36,387 nt of DNA from Erysipelotrichaceae bacterium (GTDB lineage Bacteria > Bacillota_I > Bacilli_A > RFN20 > CAG-826): positions 1-36,387 of the forward strand of contig DURD01000026.1 of NCBI GenBank assembly GCA_012837435.1, given 5' to 3'. Both the position numbers and the translations under genes were made by a program. Numbering within the stretch: position 1 is the stretch's first letter; the number at the start of each line of letters is the position of its first letter. Under the pieces are notes generated by a model. That model had not been told where the DNA came from, searched no databases, and saw only the letters and a program-made list of their open reading frames with translations. Positions 1-7,554 of this stretch are shown piece by piece.

Positions 1-165
1 AAAAAGCAAAAGTTCACCGAGCATGGCTTTTTCTAAACCATAGATAAGAGCGATGCCATCTCCCACAGATATGACATTTCCTACATTATCGCTAACAATT
101 TCATGACGATATTTTTTGATTTGCTCCTTGATAAGAGCGCTAATTTCATCTGTTTTAATTTTCAT
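1..165 (-). CDS. atpA: F1Fo ATP synthase subunit alpha, N-terminal fragment (cut by window edge)
   Basis: The reverse strand from 165 encodes the first 55 residues of the alpha subunit, and the frame is open to the left edge. The residues include the conserved early segment SVGDGIALIYGL, which belongs to the beta-barrel crown domain of F1 alpha. The nucleotide-binding domain lies outside the window. The start ATG at 165 lies inside the end of atpH (11-base overlap), with an AGGAGAAAG-type ribosome site about six bases upstream, as expected for translational coupling in an atp operon. The gene order b, delta, alpha is canonical, which secures the call although only about a tenth of the protein is visible. 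Confidence 0.93.
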   Translation of the reverse strand, partial: MKIKTDEISALIKEQIKKYRHEIVSDNVGNVISVGDGIALIYGLEKAMLGELLLF

Positions 166-706
166 ATGGTCTTTCTCCTTTTGCTAAGAGTTTGATCTGC
201 ATTTTTTCCAACTGATTTTGAATGGAATCATCGTAGACATGTCCAGCGATGACGACTTTGACTCCCCCGATTAAAGATGGGTCTATACGCGTTCTAAGCG
301 AAACTTTGCACTTTTCGATTTGACTAATTTTGTCTTCGATTTGTGTGACAGTAGCCTTATCTAAAGTGAAAGCGGAATAAAGCAAACCTTCTTTAATGCC
401 GAAGGATTGATTGCATAGAGAAACAAAGGTTTCAAAGATTTCTGTTAAGTAACTCAAACGATGATAATCGATAATTACTTTGATTAAATTAACGATTTCT
501 ACTTCGAAGTCTTTAAATAATTTTTGTGCATTATTTTTTCTTTCCTCTAAACTGAGAAAATGAGAACCTAAAAGCAAAACTACTTCTTCATTATCTCTGA
601 TAATGTCGAGCAATAGCTTACTTTGAGAATGCCATAAAGAAATCTTATTTTCTTCTTTAGCAATGCTAAATAGGGCGTTCGCGTAATTTAAGGCAATTTC
701 ATTCAT
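155..706 (-). CDS. atpH: F1Fo ATP synthase subunit delta
   Basis: The 183-residue product is the delta (OSCP-type) subunit, which links the top of F1 to the peripheral stalk. It opens with the typical NEIALNYANALFSIA segment of the helical N-terminal domain. The C-terminal half carries the conserved DPSLIGGVKVVIAGHVYDDS segment, where the GG(V/I) pattern is diagnostic. The length matches the family (about 180). The start lies four bases after the atpF stop with no clear Shine-Dalgarno site, so translation is probably coupled to atpF. The end overlaps the start of atpA by 11 bases. The position between atpF and atpA is standard. Confidence 0.96.
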   Translation of the reverse strand: MNEIALNYANALFSIAKEENKISLWHSQSKLLLDIIRDNEEVVLLLGSHFLSLEERKNNAQKLFKDFEVEIVNLIKVIIDYHRLSYLTEIFETFVSLCNQSFGIKEGLLYSAFTLDKATVTQIEDKISQIEKCKVSLRTRIDPSLIGGVKVVIAGHVYDDSIQNQLEKMQIKLLAKGERPYEN

Positions 707-710
707 AAAT

Positions 711-1229
711 CTAATTCAATCGACTGACAAAATCCTCAGCGAGTCGCTTGTTATCGATCTCATCGACTTCGCGTTTTAAAATTTCTTTTGAGGCCGCGAG
801 GGCGACACTCACCATTTCATTTCTGATGTCTTCCAGAGCTTCTTGCTTAGCCGTAACGATATCGACTTGTGCTTGCTTTAGAAGAGAGTGAGCTTCTTCT
901 TTAGCTTCGTCGATAATTTCATTAGCCCGAAGGGAGCCTTGTTGTTCAGCGCTTCTAATAATATCGCTAGCTTGAACTTTGCTGCTCGCTAAAATGGTTT
1001 TAGCTTCTTCCGCATTTTTAACCGCTAGAAGTTGATTTTCCTTAGCGTCATCCATTTCTTTTTGAATATAATCTGCCCGTTTGGCTAGGATTTTTTTGAC
1101 GGGTTTGTATGCGAAGAAAAAGACGATTGCCAGCAAGATGAGGAAAGAGGAAAATTGGATGACAAAAGACAACAAATTTGGCACCATTTTTTCGGCAATC
1201 GTCCCGATTATTTCACCGATATTTTTCAT
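711..1229 (-). CDS. atpF: F1Fo ATP synthase subunit b
   Basis: The 172-residue b subunit forms the peripheral stalk. One hydrophobic helix (about residues 17-41) is followed by FAYKPVKKIL, the usual exit from the membrane, and then by a long charged helical stretch rich in Ala, Glu, Lys and Gln that suits a parallel coiled coil. The C-terminal part (SVALAASKEILKREVD) matches the region that contacts delta. The length is usual for bacterial b. A GGAGGAAAAAAT ribosome site precedes the ATG, and the gap to atpE is 12 bases. Confidence 0.96.
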   Translation of the reverse strand: MKNIGEIIGTIAEKMVPNLLSFVIQFSSFLILLAIVFFFAYKPVKKILAKRADYIQKEMDDAKENQLLAVKNAEEAKTILASSKVQASDIIRSAEQQGSLRANEIIDEAKEEAHSLLKQAQVDIVTAKQEALEDIRNEMVSVALAASKEILKREVDEIDNKRLAEDFVSRLN

Positions 1230-1241
1230 ATTTTTTCCTCC

Positions 1242-1463
1242 TTAGCCAATAAATAAAATTAATAATGAGACGAGCAAACAATAGATTGCCGTCGTTTCCA
1301 CTAGAGCACAAGCTAAAATCATAGTTGTTCTCAACTTTGAAAACATTTCTGGGTTACGTGACATCCCATCGATAGCGTGGCAACATACCCAACCTTCGCC
1401 TATAGCGCTGGGTATAACGCCTAACATACAAATAGCCGCTGCCATTGCGTTTGTAATTTCCAT
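1242..1463 (-). CDS. atpE: F1Fo ATP synthase subunit c, two-carboxylate (probable Na+) type
   Basis: This 73-residue hairpin protein forms the rotor ring. Helix 1 contains IGEG with Glu23, the polar loop is RNPE (36-39), and helix 2 contains LVETTAIY with Glu56. The two glutamates are 33 residues apart, the same spacing as Gln32 and Glu65 in the Na+-binding c subunit of Ilyobacter tartaricus. Thr57, Thr58 and Tyr61 fall on the positions of that subunit's Ser66, Thr67 and Tyr70. Glu in place of Gln32 is the two-carboxylate pattern known from Fusobacterium nucleatum. The family call is certain; Na+ coupling is inferred from these residues. The neighbours are atpB (2 bases away) and atpF. Confidence 0.97.
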   Translation of the reverse strand: MEITNAMAAAICMLGVIPSAIGEGWVCCHAIDGMSRNPEMFSKLRTTMILACALVETTAIYCLLVSLLILFIG

Positions 1464-1465
1464 AT

Positions 1466-2230
1466 CTAAGCAGTCCTCCTTTCTAAAGTGCTTATACCGT
1501 AATCTTCTGGTACTTCTTGTCCGACGAATATTGTCGTTAATAATATAAAGACAAAGGTTTGAATCAACCCTGAGAATAAATCAAAATAAACACTTAATAT
1601 GGCCTTGGGAATGGGAAAAAGAAACATCTCATTCCAGTTGCCGGCTAAAATGCCTGTCCCATCTGTCGGCATAAATTTAAAAATCGCCGCAGACAAATCT
1701 CTTAAGGCGAGTTCGATAATCGTTAGTAGAGTCCAACCCGCAATGGCGTTACCAAATAAACGCATTGTCATAGAAAGTAGAGGTGCCCACATCGAAATCA
1801 AATTAATGGGCAATAAAACTGGAATTGGTTCAATATAGCGCTTGAAGTAAGACCATTTTGTAAATCTCGCGGAAGTAATGTGAATAGCTAAGAACGACGT
1901 TAGACCTAAAGATAAAGGAATAGCCATACTACAAGTGGGAGAAGGAAAACCGATTAATCCAAAGATAAAAGTCGAAAACAAATAAACTGCTATCCCCATG
2001 ATAAAACCACCAAAATTTGGTAGAGCGGTACCGATTAAATCTCTCGAAAGATCGTCGAAGAACTTAACGCCAATTTCCACGATAAGCAAAAGACCTTTTG
2101 GCTTTTCCAAAGGGTTTTGACGACGGGCTTTATAACCAATAACAAAAACTAGAATCATGATGATTGTCATGACTACTAATGAAGAGATGACTTCGCCAGA
2201 AATGTCTAGAGTTAAAAAATTATCAAACAT
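1466..2230 (-). CDS. atpB: F1Fo ATP synthase subunit a
   Basis: The 254-residue polytopic membrane protein forms the ion half-channels beside the c ring. The essential arginine lies in SMTMRLFGNAIAG (about residue 157), and the C-terminal helix pair contains the conserved LIQTFVFILLTTIFV. An open frame exists five codons further up from a TTG. The ATG at 2230 is preferred because AAAGGAAAAAG sits at ribosome-site distance directly upstream and the protein then begins MFDNFLTLD. This start overlaps the end of the atpI-like gene by eight bases (ATGTTTGA), a normal coupled junction. The length is typical for bacterial subunit a. Confidence 0.95.
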   Translation of the reverse strand: MFDNFLTLDISGEVISSLVVMTIIMILVFVIGYKARRQNPLEKPKGLLLIVEIGVKFFDDLSRDLIGTALPNFGGFIMGIAVYLFSTFIFGLIGFPSPTCSMAIPLSLGLTSFLAIHITSARFTKWSYFKRYIEPIPVLLPINLISMWAPLLSMTMRLFGNAIAGWTLLTIIELALRDLSAAIFKFMPTDGTGILAGNWNEMFLFPIPKAILSVYFDLFSGLIQTFVFILLTTIFVGQEVPEDYGISTLERRTA

Positions 2231-2609
2231 CTTTTTCCTTTCCAATATACGCGAAAAGCGTGCTGAGTGAAATAAACAAATAAGATACGACTAAATAAAT
2301 CGGCGAAATAATTACTAACGAGTAACTTATTTCTAAAAAAGTAAATAATATCGCTAATAAAAATACAAGAAACAAGCGAATGTAGGTCAGTACTAAATCT
2401 AGAGATATCTTAGGTTTAGCTCTTCTTTTATTTACATATAAAAAAAACCAAGATAATGAAATAATTGATCCACTTAACAATATCGCTAATGGAATATCAT
2501 AACGGTTGAACCAAAACAGAAACAAAGTCGATAAAAAACCCAAAATTGTAACCATTGAAGCTACGACAAAAGCTTTAAACTCAATATCTTTGGTCCAAAA
2601 TTTTTTCAT
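2223..2609 (-). CDS. AtpI-like membrane protein of the ATP synthase operon
   Basis: The 128-residue protein has four predicted membrane helices (about 13-33, 39-59, 72-91 and 97-119) separated by short basic loops, and a charged tail ending in GKEKDV. Small four-helix proteins upstream of atpB are usually AtpI (c-ring assembly or ion-supply factors) or functional analogues. The sequence itself is poorly conserved, so the assignment rests mainly on size, topology and position. It starts two bases after the phosphofructokinase gene ends and overlaps atpB by eight bases, so it belongs to the atp transcript. Its role is inferred; no catalytic motif is visible. Confidence 0.7.
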   Translation of the reverse strand: MKKFWTKDIEFKAFVVASMVTILGFLSTLFLFWFNRYDIPLAILLSGSIISLSWFFLYVNKRRAKPKISLDLVLTYIRLFLVFLLAILFTFLEISYSLVIISPIYLVVSYLFISLSTLFAYIGKEKDV

Positions 2610-2611
2610 CG

Positions 2612-3817
2612 TTATTCTACTTTGAGGCGTTTTAATTTAGCAACAGGAGCAATGCCGTTTTTGTAGACGAGTTTAACTTCCCCTTCTACCAGTGGACGGA
2701 GATAATCTCTAAACTTGTCGCTCATACGAGTGTTATCGACGATCATTTCAGGAGTGACGTGACTAACTGCGTTCGCCACTTTATCTAAGGGAGCTAATTC
2801 ATAATTAATCTTGTAAGGATTGTTGCTGACTCGATTAAAGATAATCATCTTGCCAGTGATACCTTTTAGTGCCGCTTGAACCGCTCTTTTGCCAGTTTCA
2901 ATAGCTTCATTACGGTCGACTAAGGAAACCATCGCTGGAAAAGCTCTCTGAACGATGGAAAATTCAATGGCTCTAGTCGGTAAATCCAACCGAGATTCGA
3001 TGATGCGAGTGAGTTCTAAAGCGGCTCCGCCTAATTGAACGTGACCAAAACCATCTACTCGTACATTAGACATATCTCTTTCAAATTGTAGCCCTTCGCT
3101 AATCGCTACAAGGGCAAAACCTTTTTCTTGATAAACTCTCTTAACATCGACTAAGAATTGCTCTAAATCGAATTTCATTTCTGGAATATAAATTAAATGA
3201 GGTCTTGTTTCTTCTGGAAGCAAATCGACCGAAGCCGTCAACCAACCAGCAGTTCGACCCATGATTTCTACGACGTGGACTTTACCTTTTTTAAAGCAAG
3301 CCGCATCGACGGAAAAGGCATTGACGGAATTCATGACAAATTTAGCGGCGCTAGGAAATCCTAAAGAGTGATCGGTGCAAGCTAAATCATTATCGATAGT
3401 TTTTGGCACACCGATGACCACAACGTCTTCTATTCCTAATTCCTTAACTAATTTTGATAGTTTATTGCAGGTATCCATGGAGTCGTTACCCCCATTGATG
3501 AACACATAACCGATATTGTGTTTTTTGATGGTTTCGATGATTTTCATGTATTCTACAGAATGAATATCACTCGGTAATTTTCTTCTCGTCGTTCCTAAAA
3601 TGCTTCCGGGAGTTTGCAAAAGTAATTCGATTTGCTCATCGTCTTCTAAACTCAAATCGATTAAATGGTCATCAATTAAACCTTCAACACCGTGTTGAGA
3701 GCCATAAATGTGACCGATTTTATCGGGATGCTTTTTCGCTTCTTTAATCGCCCCGTATAAGGAAGAGTTAATTACTGAGGTAGGACCACCAGATTGAATG
3801 TAAACCATGTTTTTCAT
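2612..3817 (-). CDS. 6-phosphofructokinase, probably pyrophosphate-dependent
   Basis: The 401-residue enzyme of the phosphofructokinase A family phosphorylates fructose 6-phosphate in glycolysis. The N-terminal SGGPTSVIN loop, GGNDSMDT (109-116), PKTIDNDL (138-145) and MGRTAGWL (186-193) are the substrate and phosphoryl-donor motifs. Asp at the GGxDS position and Lys in PKTIDND are the two residues that mark PPi-using enzymes; ATP-PFKs have Gly at both. The length is longer than the roughly 320 residues of ATP-PFK, as usual for PPi types. AAGGAG precedes the ATG. The gene sits between a nicotinamidase and the atp genes, with a 2-base gap to the atpI-like gene. PPi use is inferred from motifs; the reversible reaction would save ATP. 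Confidence 0.92.
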   Translation of the reverse strand: MKNMVYIQSGGPTSVINSSLYGAIKEAKKHPDKIGHIYGSQHGVEGLIDDHLIDLSLEDDEQIELLLQTPGSILGTTRRKLPSDIHSVEYMKIIETIKKHNIGYVFINGGNDSMDTCNKLSKLVKELGIEDVVVIGVPKTIDNDLACTDHSLGFPSAAKFVMNSVNAFSVDAACFKKGKVHVVEIMGRTAGWLTASVDLLPEETRPHLIYIPEMKFDLEQFLVDVKRVYQEKGFALVAISEGLQFERDMSNVRVDGFGHVQLGGAALELTRIIESRLDLPTRAIEFSIVQRAFPAMVSLVDRNEAIETGKRAVQAALKGITGKMIIFNRVSNNPYKINYELAPLDKVANAVSHVTPEMIVDNTRMSDKFRDYLRPLVEGEVKLVYKNGIAPVAKLKRLKVE

Positions 3818-3856
3818 AAATTTGTAATCTCCTTGTTTTGTTTAATGTATTAAAAA

Positions 3857-4378
3857 TTAAATAATTTCGATGTGAAGATGTTTTAAAACATCAAATACTT
3901 TTTCTTGCATCGCCAGATTCGATGAAGAAGTCGCCGCTCGCACCACTTTAATCTGGCAGTAAGAGGAAGCAAAAGTCTTAGCGATAATGGCGTTAGAAAA
4001 AACACAAATATCGCTGACTAAACCACATAGATAGATTTCATCGAATTGATGATTAGCGATATATTGACCGAGAAGGGCACTGCCAAAGCTCGGTTTTTCA
4101 AAAACTTCTGAGTTACCCACTAAATCTTTTATAAGGGGATAGAGTTTCCACCCTTCTTGTCCTTTAAGGCAATGAGGAATGGGTAAATGCTGTCCTTCAG
4201 TGGTATTTAAGTAATCCTCATCATGGGTGTCCACCGTAAAAACAATTTCATCGTTCGAATTTTTAAAGTGCTTGATGAGTTCTACGATATTAGCGGCAAT
4301 TTTATCTGCCCCATCAAAGCCGAGAGCGCCATCGATGAAGTCATTTTGATAGTCGACCACAACCAGTAATCTTTTCAT
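3857..4378 (-). CDS. pncA: Nicotinamidase-like isochorismatase-family hydrolase
   Basis: The 173-residue alpha/beta hydrolase belongs to the cysteine-hydrolase family that deamidates nicotinamide to nicotinate in NAD salvage. The predicted catalytic triad is Asp9 (VVDYQNDF), Lys95 (FEKPSFGS) and Cys125 (GLVSDICVFS). Asp50 and His52 (DTHDEDY) with His69 (IPHC) can bind the metal, which favours nicotinamidase over other isochorismatase-like enzymes. The length is slightly shorter than E. coli PncA (about 213). A GGTGGAGGA ribosome site precedes the ATG. It is the first gene of the minus-strand unit that continues into phosphofructokinase and the atp genes, so NAD salvage may be co-expressed with energy metabolism. 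Confidence 0.85.
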   Translation of the reverse strand: MKRLLVVVDYQNDFIDGALGFDGADKIAANIVELIKHFKNSNDEIVFTVDTHDEDYLNTTEGQHLPIPHCLKGQEGWKLYPLIKDLVGNSEVFEKPSFGSALLGQYIANHQFDEIYLCGLVSDICVFSNAIIAKTFASSYCQIKVVRAATSSSNLAMQEKVFDVLKHLHIEII

Positions 4379-4428
4379 ACTTAAAGTCCTCCACCCGTGT
4401 AAAACTATATCACATTATATTTTAAATA

Positions 4429-4458
4429 AATATAGAAATCGAAAAAAATCAGTGTCAA
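4429..4458 (-). promoter_or_regulatory. Promoter of the nicotinamidase-PFK-atp unit
   Basis: On the minus strand a perfect TTGACA (4458-4453) is followed after 18 bases by TATATT (4434-4429), about 50 bases before the nicotinamidase ATG. A second -10-like TATAAT lies at 4419-4414. The -35 box overlaps the -35 of the divergent nucleoside kinase promoter on the other strand. Confidence 0.7.
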
Positions 4459-4480
4459 ATAGATATTAAATCGCTATAAT
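4452..4480 (+). promoter_or_regulatory. Promoter of the nucleoside kinase gene
   Basis: A perfect TATAAT at 4475-4480 lies 17 bases after GTGTCA (4452-4457), a weak -35. The transcript would start near 4487, giving a leader of about 43 bases. The -35 shares five bases with the divergent promoter. Confidence 0.6.
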
Positions 4481-4529
4481 TAGGGAGAGTTTTGTCTATG
4501 CTTAGATTGTTCAATTTTAGGAGGTAGAA

Positions 4530-6173
4530 ATGATGTCATTCAAAGTAATCTATAACCAAAAAGAAACCATATATCAAGAGCCCGTAATGGTCTTAGATAT
4601 TGTCGGAAACGATACCGACATCGTCTGCGTTTATGTCAATCGTCGTGTGAGAGAACTGACCTATGTATTAGATAAGGATGCCGAGATTATTCCTTTAACC
4701 TATAAAGACCGTGATGCTAAACCGATTTATGAAGCTTCTTTGCGCTTCCTGGTGGCGATGGCGATGCACAATATTTATCCCCAATTTGAAATCAGATTTG
4801 CCTATAACGTCTCGCGTTCCATTTTCGTACAAATCTTAAATCAAGGAAAATGTGCTTCTGGCATGATGATTAACGAATTAATTAAAGAAATGAATCGCCT
4901 CGTGGCTCTAGATTTACCTTTAATCAGACAAATCGTCTCTAAAGAAGAAGCAGCGCGCATCTTCAAAGAAGATGGTTATCAGGATAAAGTTGATATTCTT
5001 AAATACCGTCCAGAGAAAACCTCTCATATTTATAAATGCGGCGATTATCGCAATTACATGTATAACCGTATGGTCCCCTCCACTGGTTATATTAAAAAAT
5101 GGTTAATTAGATACTATCATCCCGGTTTTATCATCCAATATCCTCGTCCAGATTTTAATGGAGAAATTCCTCCGTTTGAAGACGCTCCTACATTTGGTAA
5201 AACTCTAAAAAGAGCCCATCAATGGGCGACGGCTACAGGGTGCGATAATGTCGTTGGCATCAATCAAAAAATTGAAAAAGATGGCGATGTCGATCTCATC
5301 ACCCTGTGTGAACAAAATCACAATCGTCAACTGTGTGAATTAGGACAGATGATTGAAGATGAAAAAGATTCCTTTCGATTGATATGTATCGCTGGTCCTT
5401 CTTCTTCTGGCAAGACTACTTTCGCCAATCGCTTGCGGATTGAGTTGTTGTCTCGCGGTATTAGACCGATTCGTATTTCCATGGATGATTACTATATCAA
5501 TCGAAAAGATATTCCCCTAGATGAAAATGGCGATCCCGATATCGAAAGCGCTGATGCTCTAGATATTGCTCTATTCAATCGAAATCTCGCCGACTTAATC
5601 GCTGGTTTAGAAGTCGCTTTACCGAAATATGATTTTATCACTGGCACTCGTGTTAAAGGTCGAACATTAACTGTTCCCTACGATCAACCTATTATTATCG
5701 AAGGGATCCACGCTTTAAATGAAAGGCTAACTCAATCTATACCTTCTCATCAAAAATATAAAATCTTTATTGCGCCACAAAGTCAAATCAATATCGATAA
5801 TCACAATCCGATGAGCTTAACGGATTTGAGATTATTAAGAAGAATAGTAAGAGATAATCAATTCCGCAATTCCTCGGCCATAGAGACGATTGCCATGTGG
5901 CCCAATGTTCGAAAAGGTGAATTCAAATGGATTTACGATACTCAAGAAGGCGCGGATTTTGTTTTCAATTCCTTCTCCAGCTACGAACTGAGTGTCATGA
6001 AAAAATACGCTATGCCCCTGCTAGAAGAAATTGATACCGAAAATGAACATTTCCCAGTCGTCGAAAGATTGCTCCGCATGTTAAAATTCTTCAATGATTT
6101 GCCAGATACCTGGGTTCCATGTAACTCGATTATTCGTGAATTCATCGGTGGTTCTTGTTACCAAGAAGAATAA
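4530..6173 (+). CDS. Uridine-kinase-like nucleoside kinase with threonyl-tRNA-synthetase-like N-terminus
   Basis: The 547-residue protein combines two parts. Residues 1 to about 270 resemble the TGS and second additional domain of threonyl-tRNA synthetase, with the conserved HxxxQ-like region altered. Residues 283 to the end form a P-loop kinase of the uridine kinase/phosphoribulokinase family: Walker A GPSSSGKTT at 289-297, then ISMDDYYINRKDIP, the typical uridine-kinase Asp segment, and IIIEGIHALN further on. This fusion is widespread in Firmicutes and related anaerobes as a 'nucleoside kinase'; the exact substrate is not fixed. AGGAGG precedes the ATG. It is monocistronic and divergent from the nicotinamidase unit. 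The end converges with the DUF5677-like gene across 245 bases that hold only a weak AT-rich hairpin. Confidence 0.88.
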   Translation: MMSFKVIYNQKETIYQEPVMVLDIVGNDTDIVCVYVNRRVRELTYVLDKDAEIIPLTYKDRDAKPIYEASLRFLVAMAMHNIYPQFEIRFAYNVSRSIFVQILNQGKCASGMMINELIKEMNRLVALDLPLIRQIVSKEEAARIFKEDGYQDKVDILKYRPEKTSHIYKCGDYRNYMYNRMVPSTGYIKKWLIRYYHPGFIIQYPRPDFNGEIPPFEDAPTFGKTLKRAHQWATATGCDNVVGINQKIEKDGDVDLITLCEQNHNRQLCELGQMIEDEKDSFRLICIAGPSSSGKTTFANRLRIELLSRGIRPIRISMDDYYINRKDIPLDENGDPDIESADALDIALFNRNLADLIAGLEVALPKYDFITGTRVKGRTLTVPYDQPIIIEGIHALNERLTQSIPSHQKYKIFIAPQSQINIDNHNPMSLTDLRLLRRIVRDNQFRNSSAIETIAMWPNVRKGEFKWIYDTQEGADFVFNSFSSYELSVMKKYAMPLLEEIDTENEHFPVVERLLRMLKFFNDLPDTWVPCNSIIREFIGGSCYQEE

Positions 6174-6418
6174 TTTAAGACTGGTGTATCAAACTTGAAT
6201 ATCAGTAGATGAACGAGAAGATGTTTTGTTTCTAAAACACATATTTTATCTTGAGCAAGATAGATGGTGCAAAGCGGGAATCTGAGGGAATCTTTTCTTA
6301 TACAAAAAAAGAGAACTAAGTTTAACCGACTGCATTATCCCCATCTCAGATATTTAATTGTGATTCAAGACCAAATACAAAAAAGTAGAATAGAGAATTG
6401 TTTAAAGTATCACAAAAA

Positions 6419-7549
6419 TTACCGCTCATGGCCTTTTTTGTTTACTTTAGCTTGCATATTTTTAAACGTTTGAAGTTCTCTTTTATGGATGGTAACTAGT
6501 TGGGCGTAATATACACTGCGCATTTGTCTATATTGTTTCATCTGTTCAGGATTGACTCTTTTAGAAAGCAAAGATACAAAGACATTTTCAAGTCGAAAGA
6601 AACTCTCGTAAAGACTGAGCAGAGTCATGTAATAAAAATAATCTTTGTTTGAGTAAATTAATAAAGGGGTGCTATGAACGATTTCACTAGAAATTTCATA
6701 TCTTTTCGCGTAAATCTCTAAGCCCGCGAGCTTTTGTAAGCCGTCTCTAAAATTGAGTTTAAAAGTTTCGTTATCGGAAGGAACAATTTGGTAGAGCCAG
6801 CCGTATTCAATATATTTTTTTATATCTTTGCTCTTTAGATTAAAAGTACGCATTTCTTCTTTCATCTCATAAAACACTTTATCTTGTTCTTCTTTATTGT
6901 CCATGGTGTTATTAAAAGCGAAACCATAATTCATATGTTTGAGATATCGATTGATTAAAGGTTCGCCGTGACGATCTAAAAGAATCAACGTGCATTCGCA
7001 TTCGTGGAGGGTCCGCCAGGAAGAAAAGGCTTCCGTCTCATAACCAGATAGTAGTTCGTCTAAAATACAACGGGATATCGTCAATGATTTCATAAGTAAA
7101 TCGCTAATTAAAGATGATTGTGGGTCATTTTTCTTATAGCCTTTAACGATATTGAGCATAAAATTGAGATAGAGATATAGAGAAGAAGCTGGAGGTAAAA
7201 ATCGATTAGAAAGTTTTCTTTCCACGTGATTGAAAATAGAAAGAGATAAATATTTATCCGCGGCTACGGAAGCCATAGAAGAGGCAACTTGTTCGTCTTG
7301 AATAAATTTATTTCTATTTTCTTCACTCAAATACGATACGGAATAATGGTATTCACCAATCGAATATAATAGCAGATCAAATTGATTGACCTCTTTAACC
7401 TCTATTTGTGCGTTTTCTTCCTCTAAATAATCGATGACTTCATTAGCCATTTCATAGACATCATAAAGATAATCCACATTTAAAATGGCATCTAGATGTA
7501 GATTACTAACAATTTCAGCAACTTTTTGTTTGGGGAGAAGTTTTCGCAT
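6419..7549 (-). CDS. Helical protein of unknown function, DUF5677-like
   Basis: The 376-residue protein has no signal peptide and no clear membrane helix. It looks alpha-helical throughout. The central part (GYETEAFSSWRTLHECEC and then RYLKHMNYGF) resembles DUF5677, a family of helical proteins of unknown activity found near stress or defence genes and in ordinary operons. That link is from memory of the pattern and is moderate at best. The start is five bases after the glpK stop without a Shine-Dalgarno site, so it is probably translated by coupling as the last gene of the long minus-strand unit. No catalytic motif is evident and no function is proposed. Confidence 0.7.
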   Translation of the reverse strand: MRKLLPKQKVAEIVSNLHLDAILNVDYLYDVYEMANEVIDYLEEENAQIEVKEVNQFDLLLYSIGEYHYSVSYLSEENRNKFIQDEQVASSMASVAADKYLSLSIFNHVERKLSNRFLPPASSLYLYLNFMLNIVKGYKKNDPQSSLISDLLMKSLTISRCILDELLSGYETEAFSSWRTLHECECTLILLDRHGEPLINRYLKHMNYGFAFNNTMDNKEEQDKVFYEMKEEMRTFNLKSKDIKKYIEYGWLYQIVPSDNETFKLNFRDGLQKLAGLEIYAKRYEISSEIVHSTPLLIYSNKDYFYYMTLLSLYESFFRLENVFVSLLSKRVNPEQMKQYRQMRSVYYAQLVTIHKRELQTFKNMQAKVNKKGHER

Positions 7550-7554
7550 AATAT

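Noticed and set aside
6222-6239. Hairpin TGTTTT/AAAACA as a terminator after the nucleoside kinase
   Set aside because: The stem has six mostly AT pairs and no clean T tract, too weak to call in such AT-rich DNA.
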